Below are positions 16,601 through 26,281 of a stretch of 64,000 nt of DNA, in pieces (the stretch's first letter is position 1; every line of letters starts with the position of its first letter). Below the pieces are notes generated by a model. That model was given only the letters and a program-made list of their open reading frames with translations, was not told where the DNA came from and ran no database searches. The position numbers and the translations under genes are program-made. This stretch comes from an uncultured Lachnospiraceae bacterium (GTDB lineage: Bacteria > Bacillota > Clostridia > Lachnospirales > Lachnospiraceae), in assembly GCA_947177165.1 (NCBI GenBank), contig CAMWTP010000003.1, forward strand, positions 62,001 through 126,000, read 5' to 3'.

Positions 16601-17668
16601 CTATCCCTTTCGCGCCCTGATGACAAATACTGTGGGCAGCATCAGCGCCTTTCTGCCAAAGTCGCTGCCTGATGCCGCTGCCCTCTCCCTGTCGATTTCC
16701 TCAACGAGTTTTTCTATGACAAAACCGCTGTCTGCCAGAGCATTGACATAAGTGCTCATCATTCGGTTCGACAGCATGATTTCCCTGTCACCTATATTGG
16801 CGCTATACCATTTCTCATTAAAGTAAGAATTGTCAAAAACCAGTCTGCCCTTCTCAATCGATACACATTTATGAATCGGATGGGACCAGCCAAATACAAA
16901 TATGCCATCTTTTTTCAAATAGGAACGGACGCGCTCGAAAGTCCTGTTCAGATCAGTTGTCCAACCGATGCCGTAAACGGAATAGACGAGATCAAAATAG
17001 TCGGCGGGCAGTCCGCATTCCTCCTCCATAGGCGAACATACAAGCTTCGCATTGATTCCCTGTGAAGCGAGGTATTCCCATGCACGCCCGATCTGCTCCT
17101 CAGATATGTCTAAGCCGTACAAACCTGCAGCGCCTGAGTCTGCGGCATATTTCAGTGAGTGACCGCCCCCGCAGCCAATCTCGAGTACGCTCTTACCAGT
17201 CAGATCTCCGAGCAGCCTGAGCTTATCCTCTGACGGAAAGAAATTTCCCCAGGCTGGCAGGGCTGTTGCGCCTAGCAATTCGTTGCCTGCCGTGCTCCAG
17301 AACGCGGTATTTGTCCTGTGCACCTCGTATTTGTCCATCTCAATATCATCCGCAGTCCCTAACACGCTGCCGCCGACAATGTTCTTTTTCAAACTTTCTG
17401 CTTCCTCAATAAGGTTCATCATATTTTCCTCTGCTTTCTTTTTATAGTCCGTGTCAGTCAGCCTTTCTCCTGAAAACAACTCGTTCAGATCAATTTGAAG
17501 AATTTTGCAGACTGACTGCATATACGACAACTCCGGCATTCCATTGCCGCATTCCCACTTGCTGACAGTTTTGTCACTAACGCCGAGAAGCTCTGCAAAT
17601 TCACGCTGCGTCAAATGCTGCTGCTTTCTCATCGCAGCGATAAACCTGCCTATTTTAACCTGATTCAT
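16601..17668 (-). CDS. XRE regulator fused to an SAM-dependent methyltransferase
   Basis: Two-domain protein of 355 residues. Residues 1-62 are an HTH_3 domain (LTQREFAELLGVSDKTVSKW, ECGNGMPE). Residues about 130-350 are a class I methyltransferase with motif I SVLEIGCGGGHSLKYA, GLYGLDISEEQ for the acidic ribose-binding loop, and YFDLVYSVYGIGW as motif IV. The methyltransferase half looks intact. The joined architecture is clean, without stop or frameshift. A small-molecule or protein methyltransferase steered by, or reporting to, a DNA-binding module is possible. A palindrome CTACGaaaCGTAG lies upstream. Confidence 0.85.
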   Translation of the reverse strand: MNQVKIGRFIAAMRKQQHLTQREFAELLGVSDKTVSKWECGNGMPELSYMQSVCKILQIDLNELFSGERLTDTDYKKKAEENMMNLIEEAESLKKNIVGGSVLGTADDIEMDKYEVHRTNTAFWSTAGNELLGATALPAWGNFFPSEDKLRLLGDLTGKSVLEIGCGGGHSLKYAADSGAAGLYGLDISEEQIGRAWEYLASQGINAKLVCSPMEEECGLPADYFDLVYSVYGIGWTTDLNRTFERVRSYLKKDGIFVFGWSHPIHKCVSIEKGRLVFDNSYFNEKWYSANIGDREIMLSNRMMSTYVNALADSGFVIEKLVEEIDRERAAASGSDFGRKALMLPTVFVIRARKG

Positions 17669-17722
17669 ACCGCACCACCTTTCCCTGATGATAGTGTAAG
17701 ACAGAATGATGAAAAATCACAC

Positions 17723-17735
17723 CTACGAAACGTAG
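17723..17735. promoter_or_regulatory. Short palindrome upstream of the XRE-methyltransferase gene
   Basis: CTACG-AAA-CGTAG, 55 nt before the start codon, is a possible operator for the XRE domain. Nothing else is clear in 17669-17927. Confidence 0.3.
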
Positions 17736-17927
17736 AGTTTTGCAGAATAGCGCCTATTAGCATTGTTCCATATTAATACATGCCGCTATTTATACAAAAA
17801 GAATTATCCCAAAACCGATTCGATTTTAAAGGATAATTCCCTGTAAACTATATGTGCAGTTTTTGTCAGAGCATGTTTGTAGAATGCCTTCTGCCGGAAA
17901 GCGAAAAGAGCTCCCCTGCTTTTGTGT

Positions 17928-18464
17928 CTAGGCACCTGTCGCGATATCATAGCACTTGCCAGTATAGTCCTTGAAAGAATCGATATCGCCCAGTAAACTA
18001 TTTTTTAGCCCGTCTGCTGTGCGGACTGCGAGATCAAACTGCTCCTGCGTAATATCTCCCTGGCGAAGCGCTTCCTCCAGCTCGTCCATATCGTCCACTT
18101 TGATTTCCCCATTTGGAAAGACGATAAGGTCCAAATACAAATCATCGAAATAAGGTATCCCATCTGTGTCAATTCCCTGCGCTGCGATCATGTCGATGTA
18201 CCATACCTGTATGTCGTTTTTCTCATTCATCATGGCAGTGATGCAATAATAATCATCCTGCGGCAGAATGGACAGCCACTTGAAACCATGGTCACAGACT
18301 GCAAACTCACTTTCGTGGAATGTCCACTTCTGTACCTCGGTTACTTCTATTATCTCGAGCAGTCCGATATAGCCTTTGTAAAAATCTGTGCTCACTTGTC
18401 TGCCGGACAGCTCTTTTGATGTAATGCATTTCCACTCGTCGTACGACAATCTGCTTCTCTTCAT
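17928..18464 (-). CDS. DUF402-domain protein
   Basis: Cytoplasmic protein of 178 residues. The diagnostic stretch is at about 95-140: WYIDMIAAQGIDTDGIPYFD, DLYLDLIVFPNGEI and VDDMDELEEAL, matching the DUF402 fold known from Ntdp-like nucleoside phosphatases and FomD. The conserved acidic residues that bind divalent metal are present (DDLYLD). I use the ATG at 18464 (MKRSRLSYDEWK), 11 nt after AAGGAG; the GTG at 18476 directly abuts the purine tract. A nucleotide phosphatase role is possible but not shown. Confidence 0.82.
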   Translation of the reverse strand: MKRSRLSYDEWKCITSKELSGRQVSTDFYKGYIGLLEIIEVTEVQKWTFHESEFAVCDHGFKWLSILPQDDYYCITAMMNEKNDIQVWYIDMIAAQGIDTDGIPYFDDLYLDLIVFPNGEIKVDDMDELEEALRQGDITQEQFDLAVRTADGLKNSLLGDIDSFKDYTGKCYDIATGA

Positions 18465-18553
18465 ATGTAATTTCACTCCTTAGATTATCATCTTAACATA
18501 TCCGATACCCTCTCTTCAAATTTGATTTTCAAGCGGAATCGTGGAATTAAGAT

Positions 18554-18590
18554 AAGCGCGCAAAATGTTCAAAGAAGCATCTGCGCGCTT
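18554..18590. terminator. Hairpin downstream of the short-chain dehydrogenase gene
   Basis: AAGCGCGCA/TGCGCGCTT (18554-18562 with 18582-18590). The T-run is better on plus (CTTCTTTCTT) than on minus. It lies 18 nt after the dehydrogenase stop codon and probably ends that transcript. Confidence 0.6.
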
Positions 18591-18607
18591 CTTTCTTATT
18601 CTGTCTG

Positions 18608-19351
18608 TTATACTCTCGACGCTCCGTCTACAGACAAAATCTCTCCGGTGACATAGCCTGCCATGTCGCTTGCCAGATACAGGAATGCATTGGCCACTTC
18701 CTCCGGCTCGCCGGCTCTTCCCAACGGGATTCCTGCGGAGATTGCCTTGACAGTCGCCTCCGGCAATGCTGCCACCATATCCGTTCTGGTCACTCCCGGC
18801 GCCACCGCATTGACGCGGATATTGTCTTTTCCAAGCTCTCTTGCAAGAGAAATGGTGATACCGTTGACCGCAAACTTGCTGGCAGGATATCCAACTCCTG
18901 CGGGTTGTCCCGAAATACTTACCATAGAACTAGTGTTGATGATGCAGCCCCCACCCTGTTCCTTCATAATCCTTGCCGCCGGTAAAATTGCATAAAATAC
19001 TGCCTTTACATTCAAGTCGATCACCTTGTCAAACTCTTCCGCTGTGTAGTCGTAAAGCGGGGTGTTTTGAGAGATTCCGGCATTGTTGACCAGAATGTCG
19101 ATTCTGCCAAATTTTTCTTTCACCTCTAAAATTGCCTTCTCAACTTCTGCGGCATCTGTGAGTTTGGGAAATTTTCCATCCACCTCCCAGCTGCTGTTTT
19201 CTTCTTTTAATTTCTGCAGTGCGTGATCAACGGACTCCTGACGGGAACCAAACAGCACTACCTTTGCGCCATTGGCGAGGTATTTTCTGACGATCTCAAA
19301 ACCGATTCCTCTCGTACCGCCTGTTACAATCGCTACTTTTCCTTTTAACAT
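18608..19351 (-). CDS. Short-chain dehydrogenase/reductase, FabG-like
   Basis: NAD(P)-dependent oxidoreductase of 248 residues. The start at 19351 (MLKGKVAIVTGG) follows AAAGGAAC. Motifs: TGGTRGIG for cofactor binding (about 10-17), DILVNNAGISQNTP, the catalytic serine in CIINTSSMVSISG, Tyr and Lys in GYPASKFAVNG, and the C-terminal GYVTGEILSVDGA. This is a classical SDR. The keto substrate (acyl chain, sugar or steroid) cannot be decided, as no pathway genes adjoin it. Confidence 0.9.
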   Translation of the reverse strand: MLKGKVAIVTGGTRGIGFEIVRKYLANGAKVVLFGSRQESVDHALQKLKEENSSWEVDGKFPKLTDAAEVEKAILEVKEKFGRIDILVNNAGISQNTPLYDYTAEEFDKVIDLNVKAVFYAILPAARIMKEQGGGCIINTSSMVSISGQPAGVGYPASKFAVNGITISLARELGKDNIRVNAVAPGVTRTDMVAALPEATVKAISAGIPLGRAGEPEEVANAFLYLASDMAGYVTGEILSVDGASRV

Positions 19352-19551
19352 AATCGTTTGTTCCTTTCTTTCACAATGTTTTGTTACAGTAAGAGCATGC
19401 CCATTCCGGCGCGTTTCAAGTCTCACAACATTGTATCACAAAATATGAAGTCCTTCAACGAAGCAGAAACATTTCGATCCAATCATCTGCGCTTGCAGTT
19501 TACACACCGCAATAATTGAGACAGTTGCGCCATTCCTTATCATTTGTTGTA

Positions 19552-21912
19552 CTATACATTATTAGTTCTATCTATAATATCCTCACTGGTAAAAAAATCT
19601 ACGCAGAGCCGGTCAAGGTTATGATCAATATATAAATAGTAATCGGGAGCCGTGTTATCTTCGTTATAGATGTAGTAATAATCTACACTTCCGTGCGTGA
19701 TATAACCATGTTCGAAAACAACGCGCTCCTGCGTATCATAATCCCCCTGCACTGTGGAATTGTAGGTATCATGCACACCGTAATGACGGCCGTAACTGCG
19801 ATGTTTTAATGATCCATTTTCACGGTATTCCCAATCAATTTTCACAATATCTGAGATGGTGTCCTCCGGGTCCATGTAGCTTACCCAGCCCTGTGCCAGA
19901 AAATGCTGAGGCTTTCCGTCATCCGTATACTGGATTTGTTCCTGGTAATATTCAATCTCTGCATCCTGTGCGGGATCATATCCATCCGGTGATGCCACCA
20001 CATAGGGATCAGCGCCTGCCCGCTCTGTTAATAATGTGAAAAAATCGTCACTCCGCTGCAGCGTATTGGCTCTGTCAAACAAAAATCCCTCCGGTGTATG
20101 AAATGAATCCTGCGACGGATAATAGCAGACACCGCCTCCTGTGCCATCAGATTCATCGTAATAAAGCACCAGCTGCAATTCACCGCTGTCTTCATCAGAA
20201 TATTCATAAAACGGAGCTTTGTCTGCGAATCCAGCATCCTCCAGAAACGCTTCCACGCTTTCATAGCCAACCAGATTGGCACCACTTTGGTTGTCCGTGA
20301 CATAAAAGCTGTCGGATTCCGTCTGTATTTCATCTGACTCAGTGGATTCCTGCAAAACAGTGCTCAACTGCTCCTGAGATTCCTCCTGCGACATCAGATA
20401 ATCCAGATAGTCCCAATGACTTTCGCCACTGAGCTGTATGCGGTAAAAACCCCGATCACTCTCTACAAATTCCCACTCCTTTGTCTCTCCCAACCGGTAG
20501 GTATCATAATGAAAATCGACCATTTGGAATTCTAAATCGACCTCTGCCATATTAATGTTCAATTCCCCATTGTCACGCAGAATGTACTGTATGGCATCAT
20601 ACGCTGTCGGATCGAATGAAGCCGGAACTGCAGCGATCTCCTCCACTTCCTCCCGTGTCACTTCACGCGCTGGTATTTCCTCCCACTGTCCATGATCAAA
20701 CGCAAACACATAAGGCTTCCATGTATGTCCAAACAAAAGACGATCACCGTCCTCCGAGAGAAGCGATGCATCATAGGTATCCTGTGTGATGACAACCTGT
20801 CCTTCTTCATTGATACGCTTGACGCAATCCGCATTGGAATAATTAACACACTCGTTATCCTGCACAGAAAGAACCTCCGTGGTCCACGGCAGTCCGATAT
20901 CATGATCCAGAAACAGATATACCCTGCCATCCTGTCGGATATACTGCGAATGTGCCGAGAATGTGCGGTACATTACGCTTGTCACATGATAACTGCTGTC
21001 CACCAGCCAAAGCGTACCTGTTATCATATCCGAATCCGGCCGTCCCCATGAATCCAGCCATTTTCCTGTAATAACGTAAGCTTCATTCTCCCCATCCCCA
21101 TCATAATCTGCAATATACGTATGCGTCACATTTTCGGACTGATCATAATCCTCCGTTTCCTTCACCGCCTGCACAAACCGATTTTCGGATAATGACGGTC
21201 CGATATTGCCATACAGCCTGCCCGCTGCATCCGGTATTACATCATTGCAGGAAAGAAAATCTATAAAGAGCTGACTGCAATTGGTTTCAATGAGCAGATA
21301 ATAGTCAGGCATTGTGTTGTCTCCAACATAAATATAGTAATAATCCAGACTCCCCTGTGTGATATAACCCTGCACAGAATCATCCCTGTCAGGAGACGCT
21401 GTCGCATAGGAATCTGCACTTGCACGCTCCGCCAATTCTGCCAAAAAGCCATCGCTAAGCAATAGTTTATCTGCGCCGTTAAACAGAAAAAACTTCGGAA
21501 TCATCTCCGACTCCTGAGACGGATAATAGCGCACTCCACCACCCATACCACTATATTCGTCATAGTAAAGCTCCAGCTGCAGTTCGCCGCTGTCCTCATC
21601 ATAGTATTGATAAAAAGGCGTTTTGCCTGCAAAGCCAGCATCTTCCAGAAACGCTTCTACACTTTCATACCCCGTCAGCTCAACGCCGTATCCCTCGTCC
21701 GGGATAAAAAAGCGTTCCTTTTTTGTCTGTACAGCTTCCAAAACAGCACTTCTGCGAAAATCAGCCCACAGAAGCTGCTTTGGTTCCTTCTGTCCTGCCG
21801 CCTGTGCGGAACTATTGGCAGTTTCCTGGTATTTCGCGCTGTTTCCACAGCCTGTCTGCAGCAGTAAGACACATAACATGATAAAACAGCGCTTTAAATT
21901 CGTTTTACGCAT
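19552..21912 (-). CDS. Large lipoprotein with an internally duplicated module
   Basis: Secreted, lipid-anchored protein of 786 residues. A signal peptide with lipobox LLLQTGC predicts lipidation at Cys22. Residues about 75-225 and 555-785 carry the same module: GYESVEAFLEDAGFA, FYQYYDEDSGELQLELYYDE against FYEYSDEDSGELQLVLYYDE, YYPSQ, and YITQGSLDYYYIYVGDNTMP against YITHGSVDYYYIYNEDNTAP. The second copy has an insert. Between them is an FG-GAP-like acidic part (YIADYDGDGENEAYVITGKW). AGGAG precedes the ATG. Function unknown; a cell-surface binding protein is likely. I recognise no named family. Confidence 0.75.
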   Translation of the reverse strand: MRKTNLKRCFIMLCVLLLQTGCGNSAKYQETANSSAQAAGQKEPKQLLWADFRRSAVLEAVQTKKERFFIPDEGYGVELTGYESVEAFLEDAGFAGKTPFYQYYDEDSGELQLELYYDEYSGMGGGVRYYPSQESEMIPKFFLFNGADKLLLSDGFLAELAERASADSYATASPDRDDSVQGYITQGSLDYYYIYVGDNTMPDYYLLIETNCSQLFIDFLSCNDVIPDAAGRLYGNIGPSLSENRFVQAVKETEDYDQSENVTHTYIADYDGDGENEAYVITGKWLDSWGRPDSDMITGTLWLVDSSYHVTSVMYRTFSAHSQYIRQDGRVYLFLDHDIGLPWTTEVLSVQDNECVNYSNADCVKRINEEGQVVITQDTYDASLLSEDGDRLLFGHTWKPYVFAFDHGQWEEIPAREVTREEVEEIAAVPASFDPTAYDAIQYILRDNGELNINMAEVDLEFQMVDFHYDTYRLGETKEWEFVESDRGFYRIQLSGESHWDYLDYLMSQEESQEQLSTVLQESTESDEIQTESDSFYVTDNQSGANLVGYESVEAFLEDAGFADKAPFYEYSDEDSGELQLVLYYDESDGTGGGVCYYPSQDSFHTPEGFLFDRANTLQRSDDFFTLLTERAGADPYVVASPDGYDPAQDAEIEYYQEQIQYTDDGKPQHFLAQGWVSYMDPEDTISDIVKIDWEYRENGSLKHRSYGRHYGVHDTYNSTVQGDYDTQERVVFEHGYITHGSVDYYYIYNEDNTAPDYYLYIDHNLDRLCVDFFTSEDIIDRTNNV

Positions 21913-22070
21913 CCTGTTTCAACTCCTTGCATATCACACATATATCTCAAATAAAAGACACTGTCCCGGAACAGTATCCTTTCCATTGAATCGCTCCAAA
22001 CACTATTATAAACGCCAAATGCATCAAATCTGTATCATTTTCTACAAGATATCGTCTTTTCATAAACTTA

Positions 22071-22100
22071 TTGACACCACTCCCCATAGTGCGATATAAT
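22071..22100 (+). promoter_or_regulatory. Promoter of the Na+:solute symporter gene
   Basis: TTGACA (22071-22076), 18 nt, TATAAT (22095-22100): both hexamers are perfect. The 85-nt leader holds TTTATTAC/GTAATAAA, a possible hairpin that could hide or expose the start region. Confidence 0.8.
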
Positions 22101-22185
22101 GGACTCACTTTATTACTTAAAAGCGTTGAAGTCCTAAAGCGTCTGATGTAATAAAATATTTTCACTTAGGGAGGGGCATCCTATT

Positions 22186-23718
22186 ATGCTAATCAAAATT
22201 ATATTACTGATTCTATTCTTCGGCAGCATGATTGCTGTCGGTCTGTATGCCAGAAAGAGCGCAAACAGCATGACAAATTTCGTGCTTGGCGGGCGGAGTG
22301 TCGGGCCCTGGCTCTCGGCTTTTGCCTACGGTACATCTTACTTTTCTGCGGTTGTGTTCGTGGGATATGCGGGACAATTTGGCTGGAAGTACGGTCTGGC
22401 TTCCACATGGATCGGACTTGGAAATGCCGTGATCGGCTCGCTGCTTGCGTGGGTTGCAATGGGACGGCGCACGAGGGTCATGACGCATCACCTGGAAGTT
22501 GCGACAATGCCTGACTTTTTTGGCAGGCGCTATGACAGCAACGTCCTTAAAATCGTAGCTTCTGCGATTGCTTTTGTATTTATGATTCCGTACACTGCTT
22601 CTGTGTACAATGGACTTTCCAGACTGTTCGGCATGGCTTTTGACATTCCGTACACGGTATGCGTCGTCACGATGGCAGTGCTTACCGGGGTGTATGTTAT
22701 CCTAGGCGGATATATGGCTACTGCGATCAACGACTTTATCCAGGGCATTATTATGCTGTTTGGCATTGTGGCGGTCATCGCCGCTGTGCTTTCCGGTCAG
22801 GGCGGATTTATCGAGGCAGTCAGAAAGCTCTCGGAGCTTCCGTCTGATGTGCCTGTCACACTGGGGCAGCAGGGTGCTTTCGCGTCCTTTTTCGGCACGG
22901 ATCCGCTGAATCTCTTAGGCGTTATTATCCTCACATCTCTCGGTACATGGGGACTTCCGCAGATGGTTCACAAGTTCTATGCCATCAAGAGCGAGAAGGC
23001 AATCAAAACGGGTACGATTGTATCTACTTTCTTTGCTGTCATCGTGTCCGGAGGCTGCTATTTCCTGGGCGGATTTGGACGCCTGTTTGACTCGCCGGCT
23101 CTGTATAAAGCTGACGGCTCTGTGATGTATGACGCCGTCGTTCCTTCCATGCTGTCAACGCTGCCTGATATTTTGATCGGTATTGTCATTATCCTGGTGC
23201 TCTCAGCTTCCATGTCAACGCTCTCTTCCCTGGTATTGACTTCGGCATCGACGCTGACGCTCGATTTTATCAAGGGCAATCTCGTGAAGGATATGGACGA
23301 CAAAAAACAGTTGATCTACATACGCGTATTGATCGTATTTTTCATCGTGATCTCTGTTGTGCTGGCGCTGAACCCGCCCACCTTCATCGCACAGCTCATG
23401 GGTATCTCGTGGGGTGCGCTCGCGGGAGCTTTCCTTGCGCCGTTCCTCTATGGCCTGTACTGGAAGGGCGTCACAAAGGCTGGCGTGTGGGCAAGCTTCA
23501 TCTGCGGCGTTGGTATTACGGTATCCAATATGTTCTTTCAGTTTATCGCCTCACCGATCAACGCCGGTGCCGCCGCGATGATTGTCGGACTGATCGTCAC
23601 ACCGGTTGTCAGTCTGATAACACCGAAAATCGACAGCGGCTTTTTAGACAGGATATTCCAGTGCTATGACAATACTGCGAAAGTGTCAAGCAAAGAATAT
23701 CTGAAAGAAGAATTGTAA
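22186..23718 (+). CDS. Sodium:solute symporter (SSS/PutP family)
   Basis: Membrane transporter of 510 residues with about 13 helices. GGGAGGGG precedes the ATG. SSS hallmarks: NFVLGGRSVGPWLSAFAYGT in helix 1-2, ATAINDFIQGIIMLFGIV, and SMSTLSSLVLTSASTLTLDF, whose Ser/Thr residues form the second Na+ site. GTWGLPQMVHKFYAIKSEKA is typical of the proline/pantothenate branch. The solute is not certain. It is monocistronic between its own promoter and a shared terminator. Confidence 0.93.
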   Translation: MLIKIILLILFFGSMIAVGLYARKSANSMTNFVLGGRSVGPWLSAFAYGTSYFSAVVFVGYAGQFGWKYGLASTWIGLGNAVIGSLLAWVAMGRRTRVMTHHLEVATMPDFFGRRYDSNVLKIVASAIAFVFMIPYTASVYNGLSRLFGMAFDIPYTVCVVTMAVLTGVYVILGGYMATAINDFIQGIIMLFGIVAVIAAVLSGQGGFIEAVRKLSELPSDVPVTLGQQGAFASFFGTDPLNLLGVIILTSLGTWGLPQMVHKFYAIKSEKAIKTGTIVSTFFAVIVSGGCYFLGGFGRLFDSPALYKADGSVMYDAVVPSMLSTLPDILIGIVIILVLSASMSTLSSLVLTSASTLTLDFIKGNLVKDMDDKKQLIYIRVLIVFFIVISVVLALNPPTFIAQLMGISWGALAGAFLAPFLYGLYWKGVTKAGVWASFICGVGITVSNMFFQFIASPINAGAAAMIVGLIVTPVVSLITPKIDSGFLDRIFQCYDNTAKVSSKEYLKEEL

Positions 23719-23731
23719 AAATATGGTATAC

Positions 23732-23758
23732 AAAAAGGCGGCTCTAAACCGCCTTTTT
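23732..23758. terminator. Bidirectional terminator
   Basis: AAAAAGGCGG/CCGCCTTTTT (23732-23741 with 23749-23758), serving the symporter on plus and the ABC permease on minus. Confidence 0.92.
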
Positions 23759-23761
23759 ACA

Positions 23762-26281
23762 TTACTCCGCCGCCTCAACAGACTCCACAATGCTCATCTT
23801 CGCAATCCGCCCGAGCGGAAGGGCTGTCGCAAGCAGACAGGCCGCAATGGACAATACGGCGGCTTCCATCATTGCCGCCAGTGGAGGAGCGGTCAGCTGT
23901 ATCGCTCCATTGCCTGCCGACTCCACGAGTATTGTGCACAGATATCCAGCTGCACTTCCGATAACTGCCGCAAAGATTCCATAATACGCGCCCTCCCACA
24001 AAAAGGTTTTGTACAGGCTTTCTGCGCTCATGCCGATTGCCCGCTGTGTGCCGATCTCTGCCACTCTCGTATGGATATTGGTGTAGACCGTATTGACAAT
24101 ATTCAAAATTCCGATAATCCCAATCAGCAAAATCAATCCCCACGCAAGCAGCTTAATCTGTGCTTCGCTCTCCGCAAGCTGCCTGTCTGTATCTTCATAG
24201 GACACCCATGTTGTCCCGGCTGCGCGTGCACAGAGACTGTCAAGCGTGCGGTCAAACGCCTCCCTGTCCGCGTCCGCACGCAAAATCGGGCGAAACTCCG
24301 CATAAATGTCATTCCCTGTCAATTGCGGATACAGCTGGTCACTCACAAGCACCTGCACACCGAGTATAAACCCATTATTTCCAACGCTGAAATAGCCATC
24401 GTAGCCGTTCAATGTCAACAGCACCCGCAGCCTTTTTCCGGATATGGTGATTGTGCTGCCCTCCTCAATGCACGTTGTTCCTGCATCCACCCCTTCTATA
24501 TTGACAGGAAGCGGATTGCGGACGACACAGCCCTCCCCCGCCTTCAGCGCACGCAGCTGCTCCTCTGTCAGCTGACCGGCAAAACGGTAATCCGCCCAGC
24601 AGTCATTGACTCCGTAAATCTGGAAATGCTCGACCGGGTTCTGCGCAAAATCAATATCCGTCTCAATCCCGACGGGCTCATACTGTTCATCTGACTCATA
24701 AAACGTATACTGCTGTGCCGCCACAGCTGCCACATTGCGGTCCGCTTCCATCTGTCTTAATTCGTCTGGTGAAAATCCACCGTATTCATTCACCACAGAG
24801 TAATCCCCCAGATGCTCCGATTCCGCGCCTGTGACACTTAACTTCGAGAGATAACTCTGCAGTGTGACAAACACTGTGATACTCATGACAAGCGACACTA
24901 TCGTAACAACAGTGCGGCTCCTGTTCCTCCGCAGGTTTAACGCTGCATAGTACCGCTCAAAACAGCGTATCCGTCTCTCCTTGCGGCTCCTGCGGCTGAT
25001 TTTTGCATTCCTGTCTCCGCATGATGTGATACCATGTATTGCAGTCACGGGGGAGACCTTCGCCGCAAAACGGGCAGCTGGAATCACAGCAAGAAAAGCA
25101 AACAGCAGCGTAATCAGCGCACTCACAAGAAGATATCCCCATTTTCCAGCGCTGTTTTCTGCAATCATCTCCTGCAGCTGTACTGTGTCCGGTGAGAGAA
25201 ACATCTCCGGCGGCATCTGGTTTACCACCGCGCTTAAAATCCCTTTCGCTGACAGGAAACCGCCAAGCATCCCCACCGGAATGCCGCACAGACACAACAG
25301 CAGGATCTCATCCGCCACAATGCGGTACAACTGCCCTCTCTGTGCGCCGACTGCGCGGAGCACGCCGTACTGTCCTATCCGCCGGGTGACTGCGATCCTT
25401 TGGATATTGTAGATCACCAGCCCTGCTGCTGACAGAATCAGCACGACTACCAGGACACCTGCGAAAATGAGAAACAAAAAGCCGTCATCATCCAGCATCA
25501 TGCTGTCCTCATCCGCACTGTAACGAATCCCCAGCGCATTCAAATACGGATGATTGTAGAGCGTATCCAGCTCGTGAATTCCCAGATATTCTATCAGGTC
25601 GTCCACAGTCGCCTGAAAATCCCTTTTGCCCACAGTGCGGATATCCATACAGTAATAGAGATACTGAGACGGGAGAACCGCTGCTGCCGTTCCCTCCCCC
25701 ACGAACCCAAGAATGTTCCCATAAGTATAGCCCAGATAATTGCTCTGCAGAATACCCGTCAGCACAAAATCCGCCCTGTACTCATATTCCTCTATCACGA
25801 CGCCATGGCGCAGTGCCTTGGCAAGTGACAAAGAGATTGTATCGCCAACCGTTCCTGTGAATCCCAGAAACTGCAGCGCATCCTCCGGCAGTGCAATCTC
25901 CATCGGTTTCTCAGGCAGCCGCCCCTGCGCCAGCCTGGTGTAGGACGGAAGGGTGCGAACACCATCTCCCCAGTACTCCGTCAAATCCAGCCGCAGCAGA
26001 TCATTCAAATCCATACTGCCTGCCTGAATATAACGTCCTGCGTAGGAAAGTCTCGGATCGCGCTCCAGAACCTGCGCCTGCTCTTCAGTCAGCTGTACAA
26101 AGGATGCATAGCGGTCACCCCCAATGGCAATCGCCTGCTGTCTGCGCATCGCCCCCAGCACACCCGCAGACTGTCCCACTGCAGTTGTCATGAACGTTGA
26201 CAAAATCACCGCAATCAAAATAAGAACGGACACTTTCTGTCCCATGATTTCTTTCCAGGCTAATATACGATACGATTTCAT
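23762..26281 (-). CDS. ABC transporter permease, FtsX/MacB type
   Basis: Membrane subunit of 839 residues with two FtsX-like permease blocks. Helix 1 is at about 17-38 and the large extracytoplasmic loop about 50-275. The first block (about 280-420) includes RIGQYGVLRAVGAQRGQLYR. The second block lies at about 710-835 (HTRVAEIGTQRAIGMSAES). It overlaps the ATPase gene by 4 nt (ATGA), so the two are coupled. Such MacB-like pumps act by mechanotransmission, moving peptides, lipoproteins or antibiotics. No two-component regulator is adjacent, unlike the BceAB type. Confidence 0.92.
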   Translation of the reverse strand: MKSYRILAWKEIMGQKVSVLILIAVILSTFMTTAVGQSAGVLGAMRRQQAIAIGGDRYASFVQLTEEQAQVLERDPRLSYAGRYIQAGSMDLNDLLRLDLTEYWGDGVRTLPSYTRLAQGRLPEKPMEIALPEDALQFLGFTGTVGDTISLSLAKALRHGVVIEEYEYRADFVLTGILQSNYLGYTYGNILGFVGEGTAAAVLPSQYLYYCMDIRTVGKRDFQATVDDLIEYLGIHELDTLYNHPYLNALGIRYSADEDSMMLDDDGFLFLIFAGVLVVVLILSAAGLVIYNIQRIAVTRRIGQYGVLRAVGAQRGQLYRIVADEILLLCLCGIPVGMLGGFLSAKGILSAVVNQMPPEMFLSPDTVQLQEMIAENSAGKWGYLLVSALITLLFAFLAVIPAARFAAKVSPVTAIHGITSCGDRNAKISRRSRKERRIRCFERYYAALNLRRNRSRTVVTIVSLVMSITVFVTLQSYLSKLSVTGAESEHLGDYSVVNEYGGFSPDELRQMEADRNVAAVAAQQYTFYESDEQYEPVGIETDIDFAQNPVEHFQIYGVNDCWADYRFAGQLTEEQLRALKAGEGCVVRNPLPVNIEGVDAGTTCIEEGSTITISGKRLRVLLTLNGYDGYFSVGNNGFILGVQVLVSDQLYPQLTGNDIYAEFRPILRADADREAFDRTLDSLCARAAGTTWVSYEDTDRQLAESEAQIKLLAWGLILLIGIIGILNIVNTVYTNIHTRVAEIGTQRAIGMSAESLYKTFLWEGAYYGIFAAVIGSAAGYLCTILVESAGNGAIQLTAPPLAAMMEAAVLSIAACLLATALPLGRIAKMSIVESVEAAE

